64,000 bases of DNA, from positions 54,365-118,364 of the forward strand of contig NZ_MSXW01000006.1 of the NCBI RefSeq assembly GCF_001945445.1. The letters run 5' to 3'. Of the stretch, positions 18,883 through 26,869 are shown piece by piece. Every line of letters begins with the position of its first letter. The stretch's first letter is position 1. A program made the translations under genes and the position numbers. This DNA is from Pseudomonas sp. PA27(2017). Its GTDB lineage: Bacteria > Pseudomonadota > Gammaproteobacteria > Pseudomonadales > Pseudomonadaceae. The notes below the pieces were generated by a model that saw nothing but the letters and a program-made list of their open reading frames with translations, was not told the DNA's origin and searched no databases.

Positions 18883-19833
18883 TCAGGACACCTTTGGCGT
18901 GTGGGCGATGCGTGGATCGAGGTAGGGGTAGAGCAGATCGACGATCAGGTTGACCAGCACGAAGGCGGCCGCAGACACCGCGACGATGGCCAGTACCACG
19001 GGAATGTCCTGGCGCAGCACCGCTTCCTGGGCGAGGCGGCCGACGCCGTTGCGGGCAAAGATGGTTTCCACCAGCACCGCGCCGGACACCGTATTGCCCA
19101 CTTGCAGGCCGATCAGCGTGAGGATCGGCAGCGCGGCGTTCTTGAAACCGTGGCGCGCCTGCACCTGCCAGCGGCTGAGGCCCTTGGCGTAGGCCGTGGC
19201 GATATAGGGTTCCTGCCACACGCCCTGGAAACCGCGCTGCAGCACCTGGGCGTATACCGCGGCGCTGGGAATCGCCAGGGTCACGGCCGGCAGGATCAGG
19301 CTGTCGAAGCCGCGGCTGCCGGTGGCCGGAAACCAGCCAAGGCTGAAGGCGAATACCTGGATAAGCAACAGGCCCATCCAGAACACCGGCACCGAAAAGC
19401 CCAGCGACGGCAGACGGGCCAGCGCCACCTTCAGCGGTTGCCAGCGCACGTAAGCGGTCAGGTAGGCCAGGCCAATGCCGCCGATCATCGACAGCACGAT
19501 AGCCAGGCCCGCCAGCGACAACGTCTGCGGCAGACGCTCGACGAGCAGCTGGTTTACCGGGCGGTTGAGCGACAGCGATTGCCCAAAGTCGCCCTGCACA
19601 GCGTTCCACAGCAAGCTGAAGTACTGCTCGAAGATGCCCTTGTCGAGGCCGTAGTAAGCCTGCGCTCTGGCCAGGTCCGCGGGTGACAGCGAATCGACTT
19701 CCATGCCCGAGGCGCTGAGCATGATCGCCAGGGTGTCGCCCGGTAGCAGATAGAGGATGAAGTAGGTGATGCTGTAGGCGCCCCAGAGCACCAGCAGTGC
19801 CTGGCCGACGCGGCCGATCAGGTAGCGGCTCAT
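18883..19833 (-). CDS. ABC permease, DppB-like
   Basis: This 316-residue inner-membrane subunit pairs with the DppC-like protein. The N-terminus MSRYLIGRVGQALLVLWGAYSITY and the LLPGD motif are typical of DppB/OppB. The EAA loop reads ATAYAKGLSRWQVQARHGFKN. The ATG overlaps the stop of the binding-protein gene in ATGA, showing translational coupling. It has five Met and no Cys. Confidence 0.92.
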   Translation of the reverse strand: MSRYLIGRVGQALLVLWGAYSITYFILYLLPGDTLAIMLSASGMEVDSLSPADLARAQAYYGLDKGIFEQYFSLLWNAVQGDFGQSLSLNRPVNQLLVERLPQTLSLAGLAIVLSMIGGIGLAYLTAYVRWQPLKVALARLPSLGFSVPVFWMGLLLIQVFAFSLGWFPATGSRGFDSLILPAVTLAIPSAAVYAQVLQRGFQGVWQEPYIATAYAKGLSRWQVQARHGFKNAALPILTLIGLQVGNTVSGAVLVETIFARNGVGRLAQEAVLRQDIPVVLAIVAVSAAAFVLVNLIVDLLYPYLDPRIAHTPKVS

Positions 19834-21458
19834 GGTTCATCCACCCCGATATCGCTTAACAGCGCGAAGCCTTCGGCGGTCCAGCGAAAGTTCTTCACCC
19901 GCGGCGCGGTGGCGGCCTGCCAGACGCGCTCGTAGATCGGAAACGCGGAGGCTTCGTCGACCAGCAGATCCTGTAATTGCCCGTAGGCCTTGGCGCGCTG
20001 CTCGGCCTGGGTGGCGGTGATGCCGGCATCGAACAGCGCCTTGGCCCGTTCCAGGGTTGGCGGCTCGTAGAGGTTGGTGGCCAGAGTCGAGCTGTTGGCG
20101 GTGCGCGGATCGAGAATGGTCTGCAGGATGATCGGGTCGGCGCGGGTCATGTAGGTTGAAGTCAGGTCATAGTTGCCCTGGGCGTTGGCCGTGACCCATT
20201 CGGCGCGGGTCACCACGGCGAGCTTCAGCTCGATGCCGAGCTTGCGCAGTTGATCCTGCACCAGCACGTCGCCGGCGGTTTCCGCACCCTGGATGTTGTA
20301 GCTCAGGCTCAGGCGCTTGCCGTCCTTGCTGCGATAACCATCGGCGCCCTTGCTCCAGCCCGCTTCGTCGAGCAGCCTCTCGGCGCCCTGCGGGTCATAG
20401 GCCAGCTTGGCGCTCTGGTCCTTGAAGAATGGCGTGGTCAGGTCATAGACGCTGCGTACCACCGGAAACTCGGCGTTGTACACGGTGCTGGCGTAGGTCT
20501 TGCGGTCGATGCCTTTCTGCAGCGCCAGGCGCACGCGCTTGTCTTCCAGCACGCGGCCGTTGCGGGTGTTGGGGAACAGATTCAGCGACGGCCCCGGCAG
20601 CGCCCGGCTCTGGATGGTCGCGCCCTTGGACTGGAAGAGTTTCAGGTCCACTTCCGAGAACGGATTGCGCGGCCACAGGATGTCGGCCTCGCCCTGCAGG
20701 AACAGGCCATTGCGCACGCTTTCCTCGGGTATGTAGCTGATCTCCACGGCATCGAGATGGGCTTCACCCTTGTTACTGACGTTGGCCGACGGCCAGGCGT
20801 AACCGCTGCGTTTGACCAGCCTGGCGCCGACTTCCGGGGTGTAGTGTTCGAGCACGAACGGGCCACTGCCGATGATCTTGCCCAGCGAGCGCTCCTTTGG
20901 CGTCAGTGCGTAGGACGCTGGTGCGAGAATCGCCAGGTTGGTGGTCGAGGTGGCCTGCAGAAAACCGGCGTTCGGTCGCGACAGCACCAGTTTGACGGTG
21001 AAGTCGTCGACCACTTCGGCGTGATCGAAACCGGCCAGGTAGGTGGCGCCAAAGGTCGCTGGCAGTTCGCTGGCCAAGGCCTTGTTGCTGTCGAACGCGG
21101 TCTTCACGGCCTTGGCGTCGAAGCGCTCGCCATTGCTGAAGGTGATGTCATCGCGCAGCTGGAAGGTGTAGGTCAGGGCGTCGTCGCTGATCGTCCAGCT
21201 TTTCGCCAGCCAGGGAATGATCTCGCCGCTGTCGGGATCCTGATCGGTCAGGCTTTCGGCGACATTGCGCAGCAAAACGCGGTGCTCCAGCCAGTAGACC
21301 TGGAAGGGATCGACGCTGACCAGCGTGGTGTTGTCGCCGAAGAAGGCGATGCTCAGGGTTTTGCTAGTGGCTTGCTGGTCTGACGGCGAGCAGCCGATCA
21401 GCGCGGCGGCGAGGGCACAGGAGGCCAGCAGGCGGGTCGCGAGGCGGGTCTTGTTCAT
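19830..21458 (-). CDS. Peptide/nickel-type ABC substrate-binding lipoprotein
   Basis: This 542-residue binding protein belongs to SBP family 5 (DppA/OppA/NikA type). The signal peptide ends in the lipobox LIGC, so the protein is probably anchored as a lipoprotein through Cys23. Family 5 marks include the SLTDQDPDSGEIIPWLAKSW block and FQLRDDITFSNGERFDAKAV. The frame extends upstream but the ATG at 21458 gives the proper signal peptide. Apart from the lipidated Cys, the mature part has a single Met (STYMTRAD). The ligand may be a sulfur-containing peptide or conjugate, inferred only from its position in the sulfur island. Confidence 0.88.
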   Translation of the reverse strand: MNKTRLATRLLASCALAAALIGCSPSDQQATSKTLSIAFFGDNTTLVSVDPFQVYWLEHRVLLRNVAESLTDQDPDSGEIIPWLAKSWTISDDALTYTFQLRDDITFSNGERFDAKAVKTAFDSNKALASELPATFGATYLAGFDHAEVVDDFTVKLVLSRPNAGFLQATSTTNLAILAPASYALTPKERSLGKIIGSGPFVLEHYTPEVGARLVKRSGYAWPSANVSNKGEAHLDAVEISYIPEESVRNGLFLQGEADILWPRNPFSEVDLKLFQSKGATIQSRALPGPSLNLFPNTRNGRVLEDKRVRLALQKGIDRKTYASTVYNAEFPVVRSVYDLTTPFFKDQSAKLAYDPQGAERLLDEAGWSKGADGYRSKDGKRLSLSYNIQGAETAGDVLVQDQLRKLGIELKLAVVTRAEWVTANAQGNYDLTSTYMTRADPIILQTILDPRTANSSTLATNLYEPPTLERAKALFDAGITATQAEQRAKAYGQLQDLLVDEASAFPIYERVWQAATAPRVKNFRWTAEGFALLSDIGVDEP

Positions 21459-21547
21459 CGGCGTGTTCCAGGGTGGCGATGTGAGAGAGGCATGTGAGAA
21501 GTCCTCGGAAAAGGCTGCGCCGTCCCGAAACGGCGCAGCCACAGGGT

Positions 21548-24004
21548 TCAGAAGTCGTAGGCGAGCTTGGCGTACCAGGAGCCACCGCCGGGGTAGAACG
21601 GCGGGTTGCCGTACGGCGCCAGGCCGAGGTTGCTGTACACGGCGTTCTTGCTGGGGCGCACATCGAAGATGTTGTTGCCGCCGACGCTCAGGGTCAGTTG
21701 CTCGGCGAATGTGTAGCTGATGTCCAGATCGGTGAGCCACCTGGCGTTGAAGGCGCGGTCGCCGCTTTCGTTGACCGCCAGGGTCTTGACCTTGCCGTAG
21801 CGGGTGGTCTGCAGGTTGATGGCGAGGTTGTCGACCGTCCAGTTGGCGCCGAGTATCCACTTGGTCTTCGGGGTCGCCTCGGTCAGGTCGCCCTCGCGGT
21901 CGCGGCCGATCAGGTTGATGCCGGAGTCGCTGAGGGCGCTGGGGTTGGCGCGTATGCCCTCGATGGTGGTCTTGTTCCAGTTGAATGCCGCGCTCCAGCG
22001 CACCTGGCCCCAGCCCGCCGCGAGCGGGGTGGTGTGATCGGCCACGATATCCAGGCCACGGGTGCGGGTATCGAAGGCGTTGGTGTAATAGTTGACCCAG
22101 GTTCCGCGCGCCACGCCCTGGGCATCGAGAATGTCGTTGATCCGGCCGTTGCCGCGGTCGTAGATGTTGCTGGTCAGGGTGATGCGATCATCGATATCGA
22201 TCAGGTAGGCATCGGCGGTAATGCTGGTACGCGGCGCCGGTTGCCAGGTCACGCCGAGGCCCAGGTTGCGCGATTTTTCCGGCTCCAGATCGTCGCCGCC
22301 CAGGGCCTTGGCCAGCGCGCTTGCGGAGGGCGTCAACCGGGTGATGGCGGGCACCACGTTGCCGTTGACGTCGGTGTTGACCCGGTTGTCGGCCACCGTG
22401 TAACCGATCTGCGTTAGCGAGGGGGCGCGGAAGCCGGTGCCGACGGTGCCGCGTACGGCGACGGTATCGGTCAGTTCGTAGCGCGAGTTGAGTTTCAGGC
22501 CGAAGGTGTTGCCCGAGTCGTCATCGTAGTGCTCCAGGCGCCCGGCAGCGCCCACAAACCAGCGCTCGGTCAGGTCCCAGCCCAGATCCAGATAGCCGGC
22601 ATAATTGTTGCGGATCAGGCTGACTTCATCCTCGGGGCGAATCACCACTGCGGCCTGGGCACCGGATGCGGCCGGGTAGCTGCCAGTGCTGTAGGCCAGC
22701 GGATCGCCGGCGAAGGTGCTGAAGCGCTCCCAGCGATGCTCCAGGCCGGCCGATACCTGCACCGGTGCGGTGAGGTTGAACAGCCCGCCCTCGTAGTGGC
22801 GGGTGACGTCGACGTTGTTGACCCACTGCTCGAAGCGGAAGGTCGCCAGGTTGTCGAACTTGGTCGGCGTGCTGGTGCCCAGTGACGGGTTGATGTTGAA
22901 GTCACTGGAGTGGTGGACGTTGTTGCGACCGTAGGTGGTCGACAGATCCCAGTCCCAGCCGAGCGCTTCGCCCTTGCCGCCGAACAGCAACTGGTAGTCG
23001 CGATCCTTGATGTTGTTGACCGGGTAGTAGCCGTTCGGGAACAGCTCGGGTACTGCCGCCGTGCCATTGGGCAGGCGGAAGTAGTTCTGCACCTCTGCGT
23101 CGCGCTCGCCATAGGTCGAGTGGGAATACAGGGTGATGCCGTCGAGCGGCAGCTCGGCGTTGTAGGCGAGGTTGAAGGCCTCGATGTCCGGGTCGCCGTT
23201 CTTGATCGCCACGCGATCCCAGGCTGCCTCCTGCGCCGGGTCGGCATAGGCGCGCACGCTGTTGTCGGCCTTGTCGTTCCACGCGGCGTAGCCACGCTTG
23301 CGGGCGTCGGCGGCCAGATGCAGGAAACCGCCATCGCCGAGCGCGAAGCCCTGGTCGCCGGCCAGTTTGATCGACTCGCCCTGGCCGGAGAACAGCTGGC
23401 CATAGCTGCTTTCGTAGTGGCCGCCGGCGTCGCTGGATTTGAGGATGATATTGATCACCCCGGCCACCGCATCCGAGCCGTACTGGGCGGCAGCGCTGTC
23501 CTTGAGCACTTCGATGTGCGCTACGGCGCTGATCGGGATCAGGTCGATGTCCACGGCATTGGCGCCGCTGTTGTCGACCGAGCCGCGCTGGGCGATTGCG
23601 CCGTTGTGGCGGCGCTTGCCGTTGACCAGCACCAGGGTGTAAGCCGGGCCGAGGCTGCGGTTGGTCAATGGCCGGGTTACCGAGTTGTAGCCGGCGATGT
23701 TGCTACCGAAGTTGAACGAGGGCAGCAGTTTGGAAATCGCCTCGGAGAGTTCGGCGCGACCGGTCTTGAGCAACTGGTCGCTGTTGATCACATCGATCGG
23801 CGTCGGGCTGTCGGCAACCGTGCGCTGGCTGCCGCGCAAACCGGTGGATACCACCTGCACGGTCTCCAGGCGTGTTTCGCTGCTTTGCGCCTGCACGTCG
23901 GGCCCAAGCAGGCAGGCCAGCGACAGTACCGAAAAGGTCAGCCCGGCGCGGGCCGGGGCGCTGCGTAGGCGGTGCAGCGGGGTGGTGGAGAACGGTTTTG
24001 CCAT
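21548..24004 (-). CDS. TonB-dependent outer-membrane receptor, mature part free of Cys and Met
   Basis: This 818-residue receptor has a signal peptide ending near AQA (about residue 42). A plug domain follows, with TVADSPTPIDVINSDQL, LVNGKRRHNGA and EVLKDSAAAQYGSDAVAGVINI. A 22-strand barrel then ends in the terminal Phe of YAKLAYDF. The ATG at 24004 is preceded by AGGGA. Reading the whole mature sequence I find no Met and no Cys; the two sulfur residues of the precursor are both in the signal peptide. It heads the peptide-type importer genes, 89 bases upstream of the SBP, so the pair probably moves one ligand across both membranes. The ligand is unknown. Confidence 0.92.
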   Translation of the reverse strand: MAKPFSTTPLHRLRSAPARAGLTFSVLSLACLLGPDVQAQSSETRLETVQVVSTGLRGSQRTVADSPTPIDVINSDQLLKTGRAELSEAISKLLPSFNFGSNIAGYNSVTRPLTNRSLGPAYTLVLVNGKRRHNGAIAQRGSVDNSGANAVDIDLIPISAVAHIEVLKDSAAAQYGSDAVAGVINIILKSSDAGGHYESSYGQLFSGQGESIKLAGDQGFALGDGGFLHLAADARKRGYAAWNDKADNSVRAYADPAQEAAWDRVAIKNGDPDIEAFNLAYNAELPLDGITLYSHSTYGERDAEVQNYFRLPNGTAAVPELFPNGYYPVNNIKDRDYQLLFGGKGEALGWDWDLSTTYGRNNVHHSSDFNINPSLGTSTPTKFDNLATFRFEQWVNNVDVTRHYEGGLFNLTAPVQVSAGLEHRWERFSTFAGDPLAYSTGSYPAASGAQAAVVIRPEDEVSLIRNNYAGYLDLGWDLTERWFVGAAGRLEHYDDDSGNTFGLKLNSRYELTDTVAVRGTVGTGFRAPSLTQIGYTVADNRVNTDVNGNVVPAITRLTPSASALAKALGGDDLEPEKSRNLGLGVTWQPAPRTSITADAYLIDIDDRITLTSNIYDRGNGRINDILDAQGVARGTWVNYYTNAFDTRTRGLDIVADHTTPLAAGWGQVRWSAAFNWNKTTIEGIRANPSALSDSGINLIGRDREGDLTEATPKTKWILGANWTVDNLAINLQTTRYGKVKTLAVNESGDRAFNARWLTDLDISYTFAEQLTLSVGGNNIFDVRPSKNAVYSNLGLAPYGNPPFYPGGGSWYAKLAYDF

Positions 24005-24209
24005 GGCGCTTATCCCTGTCTGAAAGGCTGGGGCGACAGCCGATGCGGCGTCGTCCGAAATGGTGTCCACCGCCGCGCGCGAGGTGCACGAAACCCTGAC
24101 GCGCCTGTTTTCACGAGCGCGGTTCATGGGCGTGGTGGGGAGCGACAAGGCGGTGGTAGATCGCTCGAGGTGTTGCGGGGTCTGTCCGGTGAGCTGTCCG
24201 GTTAGACGA
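24005..24209 (-). promoter_or_regulatory. Leader between small ORF and TonB receptor
   Basis: This 205-base spacer on the minus strand lies between the stop of the 43-codon ORF and the receptor ATG. CCACCGCC on the transcript (complement of 24149-24156) can pair with GGCGGTGG (complement of 24067-24074), an 8-bp perfect long-range stem. ACCGGACAG is also repeated just after the small ORF. No terminator with a T-run is visible, so any attenuation would have to be Rho- or translation-dependent. Confidence 0.35.
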
Positions 24210-24341
24210 TCAGTGCGGGCGGCACATTCGCTCGCCGTTGTCGGCTGGTGGCACGCCCGGCCAGCCGATCAATGTGCTGATACGGTCGCCATGCAGGTTG
24301 TCGAGCAGGCGGCTGACGAGACGGCAGAGAACGCGTTTCAT
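24210..24341 (-). CDS. Small 43-residue ORF, possible Cys/Met-responsive leader peptide
   Basis: The ORF encodes 43 residues: it begins MKRVLCRLVSRLLDNLHGDR and ends GERMCRPH. AGGAAG lies 7 bases before the ATG, a good ribosome site. It starts 15 bases after the SsuB gene and ends 205 bases before the TonB receptor. It has two Cys and two Met in 43 codons, whereas the receptor and SBP downstream have almost none. The C-terminal Met-Cys-Arg-Pro-His would stall ribosomes when sulfur amino acids are scarce, which is why a leader role is proposed. It could equally be a small membrane-associated protein or chance. Confidence 0.45.
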   Translation of the reverse strand: MKRVLCRLVSRLLDNLHGDRISTLIGWPGVPPADNGERMCRPH

Positions 24342-24356
24342 GACTGACTTCCTGCC

Positions 24357-25151
24357 TCAGATGGCGATGGCGCTGAGCGGATAGCCCGGCGTGATGAATG
24401 GGTTGTGATCCCGCGCGAGGCTCTCTGGATCGTCTTTTTCCACGCCAAGCAGGGCCAGCAGGCGCGTGCGGATGGCGTTGAAGCCGGCCTGGCCGTTGTC
24501 CCGAGGGCGCGCGAGGTCAACCTGCACTGCTTCGGCGATGCGTCCGTGCTGCAGCACGATGATGCGATCGGCGAGCAGGATCGCTTCGTCGACATCATGG
24601 GTGACCAGCAGCACCGCCGGTGTGTGCTTGTGCCACAGGTCGATGATCAGCCGGTGCATGCGGATGCGGGTCAGCGCATCGAGGGCAGCGAAGGGTTCAT
24701 CGAGCAGCAGCAGTTTCGGCTCGCGCACCAGGCTGCGGGCCAGCGCCACGCGCTGGGATTCGCCACCGGACAGAGTGGCCGGAAAGGCCTCCAGGCGATG
24801 GGCCAGGCCGACCTCGGTAAGCGCCTGCACGGCGCGCTCCCTGGGGTTGTCCACGCGCAGGCCGAGGGTGACGTTCTTCCAGGCTCGCTTCCAGGGCATC
24901 AGGCGTGGTTCCTGGAACACCGCGGCGCGGGCCTGCGGGGCGATCAGTTCGCCGCCCTCGATGGGGTCCAGGCCTGCCAGGGAGCGCAGCAGGGTGGTCT
25001 TGCCGGAACCGCTGGCGCCGAGCAGGGCGACGAACTCGCCAGGGGCGATGTCCAGGTCCAGCTCGTCGATCACCCGGTTGTCGCCGAACTGGCGCACCAC
25101 GCCGCGCAGGCTGACGGCCGGCGAGAAGTCGATTTTGCTGTGCGCATTCAT
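24357..25151 (-). CDS. ssuB: ABC ATPase, SsuB-like (sulfonate importer)
   Basis: This 264-residue ATPase belongs to the nitrate/sulfonate/taurine importer family. Walker A is GASGSGKTT, the signature LSGGESQRVALARSL and Walker B LLLLDEPFAALD, with the switch His in THDVDEA. The FQEPRLMPWKRAWKNVTLGL segment is the family-specific Q-loop region. It lies 3 bases after the SsuC-like permease. It has three Met and no Cys. It would energise uptake for the SsuA-like proteins encoded elsewhere in the island. Confidence 0.88.
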   Translation of the reverse strand: MNAHSKIDFSPAVSLRGVVRQFGDNRVIDELDLDIAPGEFVALLGASGSGKTTLLRSLAGLDPIEGGELIAPQARAAVFQEPRLMPWKRAWKNVTLGLRVDNPRERAVQALTEVGLAHRLEAFPATLSGGESQRVALARSLVREPKLLLLDEPFAALDALTRIRMHRLIIDLWHKHTPAVLLVTHDVDEAILLADRIIVLQHGRIAEAVQVDLARPRDNGQAGFNAIRTRLLALLGVEKDDPESLARDHNPFITPGYPLSAIAI

Positions 25152-25154
25152 GCA

Positions 25155-25979
25155 TCAGGTCCTTATGAACGAGGGGCGCCAGGCCAGGGCCAGGCGCTCC
25201 AGGGTGCGGATCAGGCCATCGATGAGCAGACCTAGCAGGCTGTAGATCAGCAGGCAGATGACGATCACGTCGGTGCGCATGAAGTCCCGCGCATCGCTGG
25301 CCAGGAAGCCGATGCCAGCGGTGGTGTTGATTTGCTCGACGAACACCAGCGCCAGCCAGGAAATGCCCAAGGAATAGCGCAGGCCGACGAAGAACGAGGG
25401 CAGGGCGCCGGGCAGGATCACATGCCAGATCAGCTCGCGACGGTTGAGGCCCAGGGTGTTGGCCGCCTCCACCAGTTTCGGGTCGATGTTGCGGATGCCG
25501 GCGAACAGGTTGAGGTAGATCGGAAAGGTGGTGCCCATGACGATCAGCGCCACCTTGGTGAACTCGCCGATGCCGAACCACAGGATGAACAGCGGCACCA
25601 GGGCCAGGGACGGAATGGTACGCAGCATCTGCATGGGCGAGTCGAGGGCGATCTCGCCGCGTTTCGACAGGCCGGTGATCAACGCGGCGCTGACGCCAAT
25701 GGCCACGCCGATGCTCAAGCCGGTGACGGCACGTTGCAGCGATACCAGCAGATGGCGCAGCAGCTCGCCACTGCGGATCAGCTCCCACAGCGTGGTGCTG
25801 ATTTCGCTCGGCGCGGCGATCACCCGGGTGGGAATCAGCCCGGCCCGCGAGGCGGTTTCCCACAGCAGCAGGATGGCCAGGGGGCTGAGCAGACGCAGGA
25901 CGAAATCCGGTGCCGTCCACTTGCGGCGGCGGGCGGACGGTATCGCGCGGCTTACGGTGAAGGTGCTGGTGTCGCTCAT
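25155..25979 (-). CDS. ssuC: ABC permease, SsuC-like
   Basis: This 274-residue inner-membrane permease belongs to the SsuC/TauC family. It begins with a cytoplasmic segment, then LSPLAILLLWETASRAGLI as the first helix. The SLQRAVTGLSIGVAIGV region and the EAA loop (VEAANTLGLNRRELIWHVILPGALP) are typical. GGGAG is best spaced for the ATG at 25979; an in-frame ATG at 25985 has no room for it. It is followed by ssuB after 3 bases. Its cognate binding protein is not adjacent, but two are encoded at 33.4-35.4 kb. Confidence 0.88.
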   Translation of the reverse strand: MSDTSTFTVSRAIPSARRRKWTAPDFVLRLLSPLAILLLWETASRAGLIPTRVIAAPSEISTTLWELIRSGELLRHLLVSLQRAVTGLSIGVAIGVSAALITGLSKRGEIALDSPMQMLRTIPSLALVPLFILWFGIGEFTKVALIVMGTTFPIYLNLFAGIRNIDPKLVEAANTLGLNRRELIWHVILPGALPSFFVGLRYSLGISWLALVFVEQINTTAGIGFLASDARDFMRTDVIVICLLIYSLLGLLIDGLIRTLERLALAWRPSFIRT

Positions 25980-25995
25980 CTGCATCTCCCGTCGC

Positions 25996-26790
25996 TCAGT
26001 GCTTATAGCTCTGGCCCGAGGCGCGCTCGAGCTGGCGAATCAGGGCGTCCCAGTGCAGTTTGATGCCCGGGCCCTTGCCGTCGGAAAAGCGCGCCGATTG
26101 CTGGTGTACCTTCTCGATGGCTTCGGCCGGCGCGTGCAACAGGTCGGCATTACCACCGGCCTGGGCCGCAATCTGGATGTTGCAGGCTCGCTCCAGCCCA
26201 TGCAGCTCGCGAAACGCGTGCTCGACGCTGATGCCGCCGGTGAGCAGCCCGTGGTTGCGCAGGATGAAGATGTTGCTGTCGCCCAGGTCGGCGATCAGGC
26301 GTTCCTGCTCGTCGAGATCCAGCGCCACGCCTTCGTAGTCGTGGTACTTCACCCGGCTGTAGTAGCCCAGCGCGTGTTGCGAGAGCGGCAGCAGGCCGTT
26401 GCGCTGGGCGGAGACCGCGGCGCCGTCGCGGGTGTGGGTGTGCAACACTGCCTGCAGGTCAGGCCGTGCACGGTGGATGGCGCTGTGGATCACGTAGCCG
26501 GCCTGGTTGATGCCCAGGTTCAGCGGGTCATCGATGAGGGTGCCGTCGACGTCGACCTTCACCAGGTTCGAGGCGGTGATTTCGTCGAACAGCAGGCCAA
26601 AGGCGTTGATCAGGAAGTGCTCGTCCGGCCCCGGCACACGGGCGGAAAAGTGCGTGTAGATATGATCCGTCCAGCGAAACAGCGCCGCCAGCTGGTAGGC
26701 GGCTGCGAGCTTGACGCGCACTTCCCATTCTTCAGGGCTGACGCGCTCTCTGACCGACGGGGTGCTGTGCAGGGTGGCAAGTGAACTCAT
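25996..26790 (-). CDS. Class II aldolase/adducin-family protein
   Basis: This 264-residue protein has the class II aldolase/adducin fold. The metal-site His residues appear in HTHTRDG and in the later NHGLLTGG segment. FRWTDHIYTHFSARVPG is a typical family N-terminal block. AGGAG lies 7 bases before the ATG at 26790, while the longer frame has no signal. Members include fuculose/ribulose phosphate aldolases and methylthioribulose dehydratase (MtnB). The sulfur-island setting makes a C-S or C-C lyase on an organosulfur compound thinkable, but the reaction is unknown. It has one Met (start) and one Cys. Confidence 0.75.
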   Translation of the reverse strand: MSSLATLHSTPSVRERVSPEEWEVRVKLAAAYQLAALFRWTDHIYTHFSARVPGPDEHFLINAFGLLFDEITASNLVKVDVDGTLIDDPLNLGINQAGYVIHSAIHRARPDLQAVLHTHTRDGAAVSAQRNGLLPLSQHALGYYSRVKYHDYEGVALDLDEQERLIADLGDSNIFILRNHGLLTGGISVEHAFRELHGLERACNIQIAAQAGGNADLLHAPAEAIEKVHQQSARFSDGKGPGIKLHWDALIRQLERASGQSYKH

Positions 26791-26869
26791 GGCAATCTCC
26801 TGGCCGTGGTGGGCAATCGGGTAGTGGTGTGTGCAGGCGGCACAGGTTTGGGCGGGCGTTCGGGACGGC

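Noticed and set aside
24005..24148. N-terminal extension of the TonB receptor frame to 24148
   Set aside because: It would put about 48 non-signal residues before a perfect signal peptide; AGGGA supports the ATG at 24004.
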